Virus record (IMG/VR): IMGVR_UViG_3300032322_002926
Coordinates: 1 to 40,205 of that record
DNA: 40,205 nucleotides
Strand: one strand, 5' to 3'
From: a virus
In this document: positions 23,118 to 29,792 of the stretch, piece after piece
How the letters are laid out: each line of letters opens with the position of its first letter
How positions within the stretch are numbered: position 1 is the stretch's first letter
Made by a program: the position numbers and the translations under genes
The notes under the pieces: generated by a model
Seen by the model: only the letters and a program-made list of their open reading frames with translations
What the model was told of the DNA's origin: nothing
Databases searched by the model: none

Positions 23118-23308
23118 TGGCTTGCAAAAAGTCGGAACTTGTCTCCGCCCTCAATTCCTTTGGCTCCGCCCGCGCCACCGGCGACGGCAATCTCATTCAG
23201 TTTTCGGTCAATCTCATTGGTCAACTGATTGACACTCTGGAGTTTGCTCCAGAAGAGGAGCCGATTTCAGAAGATGAATTAGCTGCCGAACGTGCGGACA
23301 ACGTTTGA
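23117..23308 (+). CDS. Small hypothetical protein
   Basis: A 63-residue protein: an N-terminal K-K-S-E-L-V-S-A-L helix, a central hydrophobic helix (I-Q-F-S-V-N-L-I-G-Q-L-I-D-T-L) and an acidic C-terminus (A-P-E-E-E-P-I-S-E-D-E-L-A). There are too few hydrophobic residues for a membrane span. It precedes the cell-wall hydrolase gene by 43 bases. Function unknown. Confidence 0.5.
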   Translation: MACKKSELVSALNSFGSARATGDGNLIQFSVNLIGQLIDTLEFAPEEEPISEDELAAERADNV

Positions 23309-23318
23309 GTTGGTTGAC

Positions 23319-23352
23319 TTGGCCTAAAGTTGGATTATCAGCTTTGGGCCAA
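23319..23352 (+). promoter_or_regulatory. Hairpin overlapping the start of the GH73-M15 gene
   Basis: TTGGCCTAAAG (23319-23329) pairs with CTTTGGGCCAA (23342-23352) over 11 positions with one G-U pair and a 12-base loop. The final A is the first base of the ATG. No Shine-Dalgarno is visible outside it. Confidence 0.6.
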
Positions 23353-24374
23353 TGTCCATTCAACTAAAAGACGCGGCAAAGTATTTTAAAGAATTGCCGC
23401 ATCAGCTAGAAGCCTGGAAGTGGCTGCAAGACACCGTCCCAGTGGATGTGCTTGAAACGTTTGCAGATAAATACCGCGAAGAACCAAAAGAAAAAGAGTT
23501 TAATAATGACTGGGAAGGCGTCGTTGCCGCAGCAACCAAAGCGGGCGCCAAATTTCCAGAAGTTGTTGCAGCTCAGTGGGCATTAGAAAGTGGCTGGGGA
23601 GTCGCCACTTCTTGCAACCACAACTACTTTGGAATCAAAAGCGCACAGGGCGACGGCTGTCACGTACAGACAAAAGAAGTTTACAACGGCAAGGAAGTCA
23701 CGGTCACCGATTGGTTCAAACGGTTTCCAGACCTTTATTCCTGTATTGATTATTTGGTCAGCCGCTGGTACAAAGACTATAAAGAATACAAAGGCGTCAA
23801 TCGCGCCACAAGTCGAAACGAGTGCGCCAAGCTTCTTGAAAAAGAAGGGTATGCAACAGATCCGAACTACAGCACCAAGTTGATCCAAATCATGGACAAA
23901 CAACTTGGCACGATTGGCGTTACACCTAAGCCACAAGACCCACCACAAGCACAGCGCTTTCATCCCTGGAGCCCATACACCTACAAGGTGACCCCCAACA
24001 TCACCTATGGAGAACTGACATTAAACCAGGAGTCCCGTCGTTTTATTGCACAGTTTCAATGTGATACAGCCCTTGAACTGTGTCGCTTTTTAGAAAAAGT
24101 ACGCACAGCTTTTGGAAACAAACCAATCATTATTACTAGCGGAAATCGTCCGCCAGCAGTTAATCAATCAGTTGGGGGCGCATCAAATTCGGAACATCTT
24201 TATTCCGCTGGAGATGTTGGGGCTGTGGACTTTTGGGTTAAAGGAGCAGACATTTACGATGTTCAAGATTGGTGTGATAAAAACTGGCCGTATTCTCTTG
24301 GCTATGGTGCTGATCGTGGCTTTGTTCATCTGGGAATGCGCAAAGGTAAACCAAGGGTCCGCTGGGATTATTGA
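23352..24374 (+). CDS. Bifunctional cell-wall hydrolase: GH73 glucosaminidase plus M15 peptidase
   Basis: A 340-residue protein. Residues 55-185 match GH73 beta-N-acetylglucosaminidases: A-A-Q-W-A-L-E-S-G-W-G with catalytic Glu79, N-Y-F-G-I-K, and F-K-R-F-P-D-L-Y-S-C-I-D-Y. After a Pro-rich linker (P-K-P-Q-D-P-P), residues 215-340 match M15A D-Ala-D-Ala peptidases: S-G-N-R-P-P, N-S-E-H-L-Y-S-A-G-D with zinc ligands His282 and Asp288 or Asp293, and R-G-F-V-H-L-G with His326. It would cut both glycan and peptide parts of murein. No signal peptide. It may be a second endolysin or a virion enzyme; its position after the fibre genes does not settle this. Confidence 0.85.
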   Translation: MSIQLKDAAKYFKELPHQLEAWKWLQDTVPVDVLETFADKYREEPKEKEFNNDWEGVVAAATKAGAKFPEVVAAQWALESGWGVATSCNHNYFGIKSAQGDGCHVQTKEVYNGKEVTVTDWFKRFPDLYSCIDYLVSRWYKDYKEYKGVNRATSRNECAKLLEKEGYATDPNYSTKLIQIMDKQLGTIGVTPKPQDPPQAQRFHPWSPYTYKVTPNITYGELTLNQESRRFIAQFQCDTALELCRFLEKVRTAFGNKPIIITSGNRPPAVNQSVGGASNSEHLYSAGDVGAVDFWVKGADIYDVQDWCDKNWPYSLGYGADRGFVHLGMRKGKPRVRWDY

Positions 24375-24377
24375 TTA

Positions 24378-24539
24378 ATGAAGGTCGAAAGGAACCCACA
24401 GATACGTGTGAATATCTGCTGGGAAGTTGGAGACGAAAAAAAATGTGTGACGCTGTCCAAAGAGGAAGCATACGTCACACGTAAATGGATTGAAGAGCAG
24501 GGTGGATGTGTATATTGGTTTTCTCCAGTTGATCATTAA
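24378..24539 (+). CDS. Very small hypothetical protein
   Basis: A 53-residue protein starting 3 bases after the hydrolase stop. It has a strand-helix look (I-R-V-N-I-C-W-E-V-G-D-E, then S-K-E-E-A-Y-V-T-R-K-W-I-E-E) and ends C-V-Y-W-F-S-P-V-D-H. Its stop overlaps the end of the HNH gene on the other strand by 4 bases. It reads as real coding sequence but matches no family I know. Confidence 0.5.
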   Translation: MKVERNPQIRVNICWEVGDEKKCVTLSKEEAYVTRKWIEEQGGCVYWFSPVDH

Positions 24540-25009
24540 ATACAAGCTAAACGCAAACGAGCTTTTTCCAGGGCCTCAATTGCTTCTTTTTCGGTTTTAA
24601 AATAACCAACTTGTTTGGTGGCTAATTTAACTTTCCAACGGTTTCTACAAGGCATGTAGAAATAACATCCTTTAGGATTCTGAACTCTTTTTTGTTTTCT
24701 TACGTTTTCTGAAACCGTTAACAGTTGCAAATTTTCAATACAGTTATTATTTCTGTTGTCATCAATATGATCAACTTCATAGCCATCAAGGAGTGTGTTC
24801 CCATGCCAAATCCAAACTAGATTATGAACTTTATAGCTTTTTTCTTGATATCTAATATCTGAATAACCACTGACCCGAGAAAATCTTCCTGCTTTTATTC
24901 CTTTTGTTCCGTCTTTTTTAATCCAATAAAGACTACCGTTTTCATATATAAACAAGTTTTTTACTTGCTCATATGTCATTGAATTTCTAGATTTGTTTTT
25001 GAGCTTCAT
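24536..25009 (-). CDS. HNH homing endonuclease with AP2-like DNA-binding domain
   Basis: A 157-residue protein. The N-terminal half has small strands (L-Y-W-I-K-K-D-G-T-K-G). Residues 75-100 carry the HNH core: Y-E-V-D-H-I-D-D-N-R-N-N-N-C-I-E-N-L with His81 and Asn residues. The C-terminal 45 residues (R-N-R-W-K-V-K-L, Y-F-K-T-E-K-E-A-I-E-A-L) are an AP2-type DNA-binding fold. It is AT-rich compared with its neighbours, as in recently gained mobile genes. It lies alone between a plus-strand gene end and a terminator, a free-standing position. Confidence 0.9.
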   Translation of the reverse strand: MKLKNKSRNSMTYEQVKNLFIYENGSLYWIKKDGTKGIKAGRFSRVSGYSDIRYQEKSYKVHNLVWIWHGNTLLDGYEVDHIDDNRNNNCIENLQLLTVSENVRKQKRVQNPKGCYFYMPCRNRWKVKLATKQVGYFKTEKEAIEALEKARLRLACI

Positions 25010-25052
25010 AAAACAAAAGCACCCTGGAAATCATAGTAAATCCAAGGTGCTT
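25010..25052 (-). terminator. Rho-independent terminator (minus strand)
   Basis: On the plus strand AAGCACCCTGG (25017-25027) pairs with CCAAGGTGCTT (25042-25052) with one wobble. Read on the minus strand, the stem is followed by a T-rich run (TTTTGTTTTA). It ends transcription of the minus-strand gene at 25081-25245. Confidence 0.8.
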
Positions 25053-25080
25053 AATGTGGTTTCAGGGATTGCCTGACTAA

Positions 25081-25245
25081 TCACTTTTGCTTGGCTTTGC
25101 CAATCACAAGGGCCAGCACTTCGATGATCTTGTACACCTTGCCAATGAACTTGTCATCGGAAGGAGTGGGGGTCAGTGCGCAGATGGTAGAAGCGGCGGC
25201 GTGAATGGCCAGCGCAACTTCAAGATACTTGCCGAGGTGATCCAT
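25081..25245 (-). CDS. Small hydrophobic protein, possible holin-like
   Basis: A 54-residue protein. Residues 5-23 (K-Y-L-E-V-A-L-A-I-H-A-A-A-S-T-I-C-A-L) and 38-49 (Y-K-I-I-E-V-L-A-L-V-I-G) are hydrophobic, joined by a polar turn T-P-T-P-S-D-D-K. It ends basic (K-A-K-Q-K). Small proteins with this A-L-T-P-T-P turn occur in cyanophages. Two hydrophobic helices with a basic C-terminus fit a class II holin in general form, but that is inference. It is followed by a good terminator. Confidence 0.5.
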   Translation of the reverse strand: MDHLGKYLEVALAIHAAASTICALTPTPSDDKFIGKVYKIIEVLALVIGKAKQK

Positions 25246-25264
25246 GAGATCAATAGCGTTTCTT

Positions 25265-25540
25265 TTATTCTACCGATGTTCGTTTATAAAACCAGAAAGA
25301 TTTGAACTCTTCTTTTATTTCCCAGCGTGAATCTTCATATTTATTAAACCATTTCTTCCAAACCCTAAATTGCTTTTCCGGCTCTGCTGATTCACACCGT
25401 AAAGTCAGCATATCCCCTTCCGGTAATTCTTCCACCCACTTCCTTACCTGGAGGATGGCAATGGCCTGGGGCTTGACGCCAAACTTACCTGTCAAATTCG
25501 AAGCCAGACGACGGGAAGATTTCTTCTTTCGTAAATTCAT
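25265..25540 (-). CDS. Small basic hypothetical protein
   Basis: A 91-residue protein, basic at the start (M-N-L-R-K-K-K-S-S-R-R) and Trp/Lys rich near the end (W-K-K-W-F-N-K-Y, then F-W-F-Y-K-R). The start at 25540 was chosen over a longer frame because it gives a modest 56-base overlap with the acidic gene upstream. No family recognised. It lies in a run of short minus-strand genes after a virion-like protein. Confidence 0.45.
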   Translation of the reverse strand: MNLRKKKSSRRLASNLTGKFGVKPQAIAILQVRKWVEELPEGDMLTLRCESAEPEKQFRVWKKWFNKYEDSRWEIKEEFKSFWFYKRTSVE

Positions 25541-25712
25541 CCAGTCGTTGATCTGCCGCATCGATTTGCCCACCGCCAAACTGGCTAGCCACACGCACCC
25601 GTTCGGCGTACGAATCCATGGGACTAAACGCATCTTCAAAATCATATTCTGCGGCAAAAAAATCGTCCCAATCTTTTTGCGTCGTTTCAAACGAGATGTT
25701 TTCACTCTTCAT
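25485..25712 (-). CDS. Small acidic hypothetical protein
   Basis: A 75-residue protein with strong acidity (D-D-F-F-A-A-E-Y-D-F-E-D-A-F) and R-V-R-V-A-S-Q-F-G-G-G. Its ATG shares one base with the TAA of the gene upstream (TAATG), which supports both starts and stops. It overlaps the basic gene downstream by 56 bases in another frame. Pairing of an acidic and a basic small protein could mean that they form a complex; this is speculation. No family recognised. Confidence 0.5.
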   Translation of the reverse strand: MKSENISFETTQKDWDDFFAAEYDFEDAFSPMDSYAERVRVASQFGGGQIDAADQRLDEFTKEEIFPSSGFEFDR

Positions 25713-25807
25713 TACACGTCATACATACGGCACCCTTGATACCAAGGATTCTTTTTACAATAATACTTAAAATTATTTTGCGTTGAAGCTTTAACTCCTA
25801 TTGGCAA
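25712..25807 (-). CDS. Mini-protein with Cys pair, start uncertain
   Basis: A 31-codon frame ending N-N-F-K-Y-Y-C-K-K-N-P-W-Y-Q-G-C-R-M-Y-D-V. The tail (Y-C-x-x-N-P-x-x-x-G-C-R) resembles small cyanophage peptides with two Cys. The only usual start is TTG at 25807, which lacks a good Shine-Dalgarno; an ACG 9 codons in, downstream of AGGAG, is possible. One-base overlap with the next gene supports it being translated. Confidence 0.35.
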   Translation of the reverse strand: MPIGVKASTQNNFKYYCKKNPWYQGCRMYDV

Positions 25808-26738
25808 GGGGAGCGAAAATTTCAGGGAAGCGATCAGTGTCTTGATGTTGGCTACGCCAGGCATCTTGCCACTCAGAAATCGAGTGATCGTGGATGGTGT
25901 CAAAGTATTCATCGGAGGCTGGTTCCGCAAGGACGGCATAGTCAGGTGTCTGGGCAGAGGGAATTTGTTCGCCAATAAGCCAAGTGGATCCCTCCAACAC
26001 TGTTACTGTAACTCCAGAATTTATTTGGCACAGTGTTTCCGTAAAGCCATTGGGCCTTTCTGGAATATTTGAAATTGTTGTATCTACAGTTACTGGAGAC
26101 TCAATAAAAATAGTACGAGCAGGGTCAATCGCCGTTTCTTGAAGCAGCAGAGAAACAGTCCCCTCATCTTCCAACGCAATGAACATTTCCGTTGGAGGGA
26201 ATTCAATAACGATTCCCACCTCGTAAGCGAGGGGCTCATTGCGAGTTGAAGAAATACAGATTAAATAACTGCCCTGGCCCAGGGGATAGTAACGATCGTC
26301 GCCACGGTCTAAACGCCAGCGATTGTACGTGTTGTATAAGTCCGACTGGCCGTGCATGACGGTATCCAAGTACGGAATGTAGACACCACCAGCGTTGTTA
26401 ACACCGCTCGTAATTGAGTCAGCGTCAAAAATTTCCTGCGCCACGATTGGCGTGCGGTTTAAATCGTAAGCAGATACCTGAATGTATTTGGGACGCGGCG
26501 GTCCCTTGGTGACAATAATCCAAGCAGGCTTGGCAAGATTGATTTGAAACCAGTGGTTATATGTGCCGCCACCGTATCCACCATTGGAAGTAAAGGCAGT
26601 ATCTGCCGATCCAATGAGCTTATGTTCTTGCTTAAATATTCCCTTTAGATAGCGAAGAGAAGTTGTTGAGAACGTCCCAAGTACAAGGGGATTATTGAAG
26701 TTGCGTTTCGTCTGCGATACGGCCGCATTGCGTGACAT
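25791..26738 (-). CDS. Hypothetical virion-type protein on the minus strand
   Basis: A 315-residue protein. It starts M-S-R-N-A-A-V-S-Q-T and continues with beta-rich segments: Y-N-H-W-F-Q-I-N-L-A, P-K-Y-I-Q-V-S-A-Y-D-L, L-G-Q-G-S-Y-L-I-C-I-S-S, V-G-I-V-I-E-F-P-P-T-E. This suits a beta-sandwich structural protein such as a fibre or receptor-binding accessory. The C-terminus is helical and acidic (H-S-I-S-E-W-Q-D-A-W). It is unusual that such a protein lies on the strand that otherwise carries early genes. No family recognised. Confidence 0.45.
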   Translation of the reverse strand: MSRNAAVSQTKRNFNNPLVLGTFSTTSLRYLKGIFKQEHKLIGSADTAFTSNGGYGGGTYNHWFQINLAKPAWIIVTKGPPRPKYIQVSAYDLNRTPIVAQEIFDADSITSGVNNAGGVYIPYLDTVMHGQSDLYNTYNRWRLDRGDDRYYPLGQGSYLICISSTRNEPLAYEVGIVIEFPPTEMFIALEDEGTVSLLLQETAIDPARTIFIESPVTVDTTISNIPERPNGFTETLCQINSGVTVTVLEGSTWLIGEQIPSAQTPDYAVLAEPASDEYFDTIHDHSISEWQDAWRSQHQDTDRFPEIFAPLANRS

Positions 26739-26781
26739 TATTTATTTTGATTTCATTTTCCTTATTTTAAGCGTGACGTAT

Positions 26782-27453
26782 TTATCCTTCGTCATAGTCG
26801 GGAGGCTCTGGCGCACACAGTGGGTGCTTAATTGTTTGACGATAATACCGCTCAATTAATTCTTGTTCTCGCCCCATGCGTCTTGCGTTGTGTAAAAGCA
26901 TTAATAATTCTGGCTTAAAATCCAAAGCAAACGGCTGGACTTTTGCTGGTGGCATACCGACATTCCAGCTGGTGACCATATGAAGTGGATTGCCACACCA
27001 AGGGTTACCGCAGACACGAGTGACGTTTAGTGAACCGACATCCCCCCAGGCACACTGGTAAATCGCCTTGTGTGGCGTCACATTCTCCGATGCTCGCCCA
27101 GTGTATTCGGCGCGGTAAGAGGGAAAATTGATTCTCCGTGGACCTTTGGAACCAGGGAGGTCAATGTCCCAGCATTCCTCTGGATCACCGACCGAGATTT
27201 TCTTCCATAGCTCTTCGTACTTGTAGTTGTAGTACGGATGTATGAAATTGAGATTAAACCCACAGATGTTGGATTTGATTTTGATGACGCAGTGGTAGCA
27301 CCAGTGGTATTGACGATCCCTGATGTGGTGCCTATGGGGACAGGGATGGCCTCTGTAATAACCATGAGACTCAAGTTGAGAATCGTCGAGCGAGTCAATG
27401 TTTGGAACATAACGGAAGTTGGTTTTGTCTTGTGCCCCCAGTAGGTTTGCCAT
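26782..27453 (-). CDS. Cyanophage zinc-ribbon/HNH-like protein
   Basis: A 223-residue protein. Residues 35-55 form a zinc ribbon: H-P-C-P-H-R-H-H-I-R, then H-W-C-Y-H-C. Residues 130-165 have an HNH-like fold: V-T-P-H-K-A-I-Y-Q-C-A-W-G-D-V-G, T-R-V-C-G-N-P-W-C-G-N-P-L-H-M-V. I know this two-part layout from cyanophage proteins; no activity is established to my knowledge. The ATG at 27453 shares one base with the stop of the gene upstream. Confidence 0.6.
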   Translation of the reverse strand: MANLLGAQDKTNFRYVPNIDSLDDSQLESHGYYRGHPCPHRHHIRDRQYHWCYHCVIKIKSNICGFNLNFIHPYYNYKYEELWKKISVGDPEECWDIDLPGSKGPRRINFPSYRAEYTGRASENVTPHKAIYQCAWGDVGSLNVTRVCGNPWCGNPLHMVTSWNVGMPPAKVQPFALDFKPELLMLLHNARRMGREQELIERYYRQTIKHPLCAPEPPDYDEG

Positions 27454-27797
27454 CAGCCCCACTCCTCATAATCCTGTGCCCACGGTGATTTTTGTGGCTT
27501 CCTCGGTGGCTGGAGACACGGAACCAGCTCCCTTCTGTTGTCGTTATCAACATTTGGGTGCGCGTGCTTGATCCCATGGTGATCGGGACACTGTCCAGTG
27601 CGCAAGTAATAGACCACTCGGTGAGCCATGTACACCTCATTGTCGACGGAAACCATGTAGAAGCCGCTGCCCTTGTCTTTTCTTTCGACGAACCTCCCAG
27701 TTTTCCTGATGCGCAGGGCACTGGGGTGCTCGTCCGTCAGCTCCAGCTTTTCTTCCAGTGCCCAGAGGGGTGGCATCTTCTTGTAGTTGTGCGGCAT
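27453..27797 (-). CDS. HNH-like protein
   Basis: A 114-residue protein. The central segment A-H-R-V-V-Y-Y-L-R-T-G-Q-C-P and H-H-G-I-K-H-A-H-P-N-V-D-N-D-N-R-R-E-L resembles HNH endonucleases with a D-H-I-N-G-x-x-x-D-N-R-x-x-N-L core, but the order of His and Asn differs from the consensus and the last Asn is Glu. It could be a diverged or inactive HNH. The start M-P-H-N-Y was chosen for its family-like N-terminus; it lies 17 bases from the large inverted repeat. Confidence 0.55.
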   Translation of the reverse strand: MPHNYKKMPPLWALEEKLELTDEHPSALRIRKTGRFVERKDKGSGFYMVSVDNEVYMAHRVVYYLRTGQCPDHHGIKHAHPNVDNDNRRELVPCLQPPRKPQKSPWAQDYEEWG

Positions 27798-27813
27798 TGG
27801 GTGACGTGTGCGC

Positions 27814-27992
27814 AAAACACACAATACACTTAATTTTACTTAAATATAGAGCTCGGTACATTTTCGTCAAAATGTAGTCGCTTATTGTGTGTTTCTCACT
27901 TCTGTCTCATAAGACGCACAATAAACACCTACATTTTCGCCAAAATGTACCGCGGCTCTACGTTAGATAGAAACGGATGTATTGTGTGTTTT
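27814..27992. repeat. Large nested inverted repeat, candidate origin or control region
   Basis: Two arms of about 78 bases (27814-27891 and 27915-27992) are imperfect reverse complements. Paired blocks in order: AAAACACACAATACA (27814) with its exact complement (27978-27992), TAGAG, GGTACATTTT, AAAATGTA, TTATTGTG. Spacers of 17-18 bases between the outer blocks are kept in length but not in sequence. Each arm itself contains a smaller palindrome, ACATTTT(CGNC)AAAATGT. There is no ORF across it. It lies upstream of the minus-strand gene at 27797 and after the terminator at 28061. Confidence 0.8.
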
Positions 27993-28060
27993 CCGCACAT
28001 CTGCCCCAGTTTCTGCCCCTCCCCACTTACTTGAGACACAACCTGAGACAACTTGGCAAT
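27993..28060. other. Remainder of the non-coding gap, with two TGAGAC repeats
   Basis: Between the inverted repeat and the terminator lies a C-rich stretch and two close copies of TGAGACA (28032 and 28044). The same GTCTCA/TGAGAC word is seen at 27903 and as a palindrome at 32701. No gene is seen. Confidence 0.35.
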
Positions 28061-28090
28061 AAAAAACCGCCCTCTCGGTGGAGAAGGCGG
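28061..28090 (-). terminator. Rho-independent terminator (minus strand)
   Basis: On the minus strand CCGCCTTCTC, a CACC loop, GAGAGGGCGG (one wobble), then TTTTTT. It ends the replication-block transcript about 40 bases after the glycosyltransferase stop. Confidence 0.88.
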
Positions 28091-28129
28091 GGGACGGGCA
28101 ATGTTTTTGTGCCTTAGTGCGGCACGAAT

Positions 28130-29407
28130 TTACGCAGGCACCAACTCTTTCTTCCGTTTTTTCTCCTTCCTTTTCTTCGGTGCGCGGCTCTCAGGCTTCT
28201 CCTCAACCTCAACGCTGTGATCCACTTCGTTTAACACGTCTTCGAAGATGCCGCCAAACTTAGACGCAACTGTGTCCCACGAGAATTGCTCATCAGTTGC
28301 CCGCTCGTAGCACGCCTGGGCCACACGACCCAGCTCTTCACGATTCTCGTAAAGCTCCGTAAGGATTTCTGCGAGGTGATCGTTTGATGGGCAGGGCATC
28401 TCCCTGGAGTAATTCACGTCCACGTCTACGTGATCGCAGCGGATCAGTTTGCCGTAGCCATCAAAAATTTCCTTGCACGACGTATGATCAGGCACCACCT
28501 GGGCCACACGGCAAGCAGCGTGCTCGAAGTTGACAAGACCCCAGCCCTCACCCTTACAGGTGTTGACGCCCACGTCAGCAGCGTTGTAGATCGTGTTGAG
28601 CATCTCCACATCGACGTTCGGGGGGTTGGGGTTGTTAGCGGTCATGATGATCCGACCGTTTGGATCGAGACCTTGCTTATGCATCTCGCGGCCAAACACA
28701 TTCATCACGTCCCAGCCCTGGTCCTTCAAGCCCATGTGCAGATACAGCTGGGCATCGGGCTTGTCTTTGGCGAACTTGGCAAAGGCAGAGATCGTGATGT
28801 CTTGACGTTTACGAAACTGGTTGCGGTTCCCATTAAACACAATAAAGATGTCTTCTTTCAAACCCAATCGTTTCCGTGCCTCACCTTTGTCCATTGGGTA
28901 GAACTGACCGGGCGTGACGCCATGGGGAATGACGGCGATCGGCTTGATGATTCCGCCCTTCACAAATTCGAGAGCGCCAAATTCTGTGTAGGAGACGATC
29001 CCATCCCACTCATTTGCGGTCTCATTGAGACAACCAGTCCAGTTGTAGGAGTCCATTGGCGCGTAGCCAACGAACTTAAACAGCTTCTGCTGGTGCAAAT
29101 CTTTGATTTGATTGTATTGATTATTGATGATCCACATGTCGTTGATCGTAAAGACGACATCTGGCTTTTCTTTTTCTACTACCTCACGAATCCTCTCAAC
29201 ACCGAAGGGCTCCTGCTGGTATCGATTGGAGGACGGATACATTTTGTAGCGTTCCTGCAGTGGAGTTGGGTCCCCCCACCAGTTGTTACTAAGGACCACA
29301 ATCTCGAAGTTATCGTCGAGCCTGGAGATTACATTTTCAGTGACACGTGCAAAGCCAGTCATGGCAACGATGTCACCACACCATAGGATTTTTGCTCGTT
29401 TATTCAT
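28130..29407 (-). CDS. Glycosyltransferase, GT-B fold, family 4-like
   Basis: A 425-residue protein that should move a sugar from a nucleotide donor. The N-terminal Rossmann domain opens K-I-L-W-C-G-D-I-V-A-M-T-G-F-A-R-V-T-E. The C-terminal domain has V-I-P-H-G-V-T-P-G-Q-F, then F-N-G-N-R-N-Q-F-R-K-R-Q-D, and the donor-binding loop C-K-G-E-G-W-G-L-V-N-F-E-H-A-A-C-R (E-x7-E type). The tail (residues 405-425) is a run of Lys/Arg/Glu not seen in typical members. It is the last gene of the minus-strand replication block, so its target could be phage DNA, a protein or host polymer; the sequence does not tell. Confidence 0.85.
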   Translation of the reverse strand: MNKRAKILWCGDIVAMTGFARVTENVISRLDDNFEIVVLSNNWWGDPTPLQERYKMYPSSNRYQQEPFGVERIREVVEKEKPDVVFTINDMWIINNQYNQIKDLHQQKLFKFVGYAPMDSYNWTGCLNETANEWDGIVSYTEFGALEFVKGGIIKPIAVIPHGVTPGQFYPMDKGEARKRLGLKEDIFIVFNGNRNQFRKRQDITISAFAKFAKDKPDAQLYLHMGLKDQGWDVMNVFGREMHKQGLDPNGRIIMTANNPNPPNVDVEMLNTIYNAADVGVNTCKGEGWGLVNFEHAACRVAQVVPDHTSCKEIFDGYGKLIRCDHVDVDVNYSREMPCPSNDHLAEILTELYENREELGRVAQACYERATDEQFSWDTVASKFGGIFEDVLNEVDHSVEVEEKPESRAPKKRKEKKRKKELVPA

Positions 29408-29432
29408 GTTTAATCGGATATCTTCCGATTAA

Positions 29433-29792
29433 CTATACACAAACTGACGGTGTAATTGACCGTACAAGCTCCTTTTCTTCTGCGATTTTAGCCTTAAGTT
29501 TGTATTTCAAAAACTCAGCGGCCTTGTGAGTCTTGGTTTTATCGCCACAGGTATAGAGATCGATGGCGCAATAACCCAACTCAGGCCATGTGTGAATAGA
29601 TGCGTGGGATTCGGCCAGGAGTGCCAACAACGTCACCCCTTGGGGCTTAAATCGCTCCCCAAAAATCCTAAGGATGGTGGCATTTGCCATCAACAATGCA
29701 GTCTCCATCAACTCGGACAACTTTTCATAGTCGTCCAGGAGTGCTTGATCGCAATCATACAGATCAAGAATTAGGTGACGGCCATTGCTCAC
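29433..29792 (-). CDS. speD: S-adenosylmethionine decarboxylase proenzyme
   Basis: A 119-residue class 1B SpeD. The self-cleavage site is L-A-E61-S62-H-A-S-I-H-T-W-P-E; Ser62 would become the pyruvoyl cofactor. His67 and Cys82 (L-Y-T-C-G-D), the other catalytic residues, are present. It makes decarboxylated SAM for spermidine synthesis, possibly supplying polyamines for DNA packing or keeping host photosystem function. speD is a known cyanophage auxiliary metabolic gene. Its ATG overlaps the stop of the primase-helicase gene as ATGA, so it is co-transcribed with replication. Confidence 0.93.
   Translation of the reverse strand: MSNGRHLILDLYDCDQALLDDYEKLSELMETALLMANATILRIFGERFKPQGVTLLALLAESHASIHTWPELGYCAIDLYTCGDKTKTHKAAEFLKYKLKAKIAEEKELVRSITPSVCV

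Noticed and set aside
25712-25975. 87-codon minus-strand frame starting at 25975
   Set aside because: Its first two thirds lie inside the 315-residue gene in another frame and lack coding character; only the last 31 codons were kept as a possible mini-gene.
28430-29386. Open frame of 318 codons on the plus strand opposite the glycosyltransferase
   Set aside because: The minus-strand gene has clear glycosyltransferase motifs; the opposite frame is rich in His/Val from reversed codons and has no motif.
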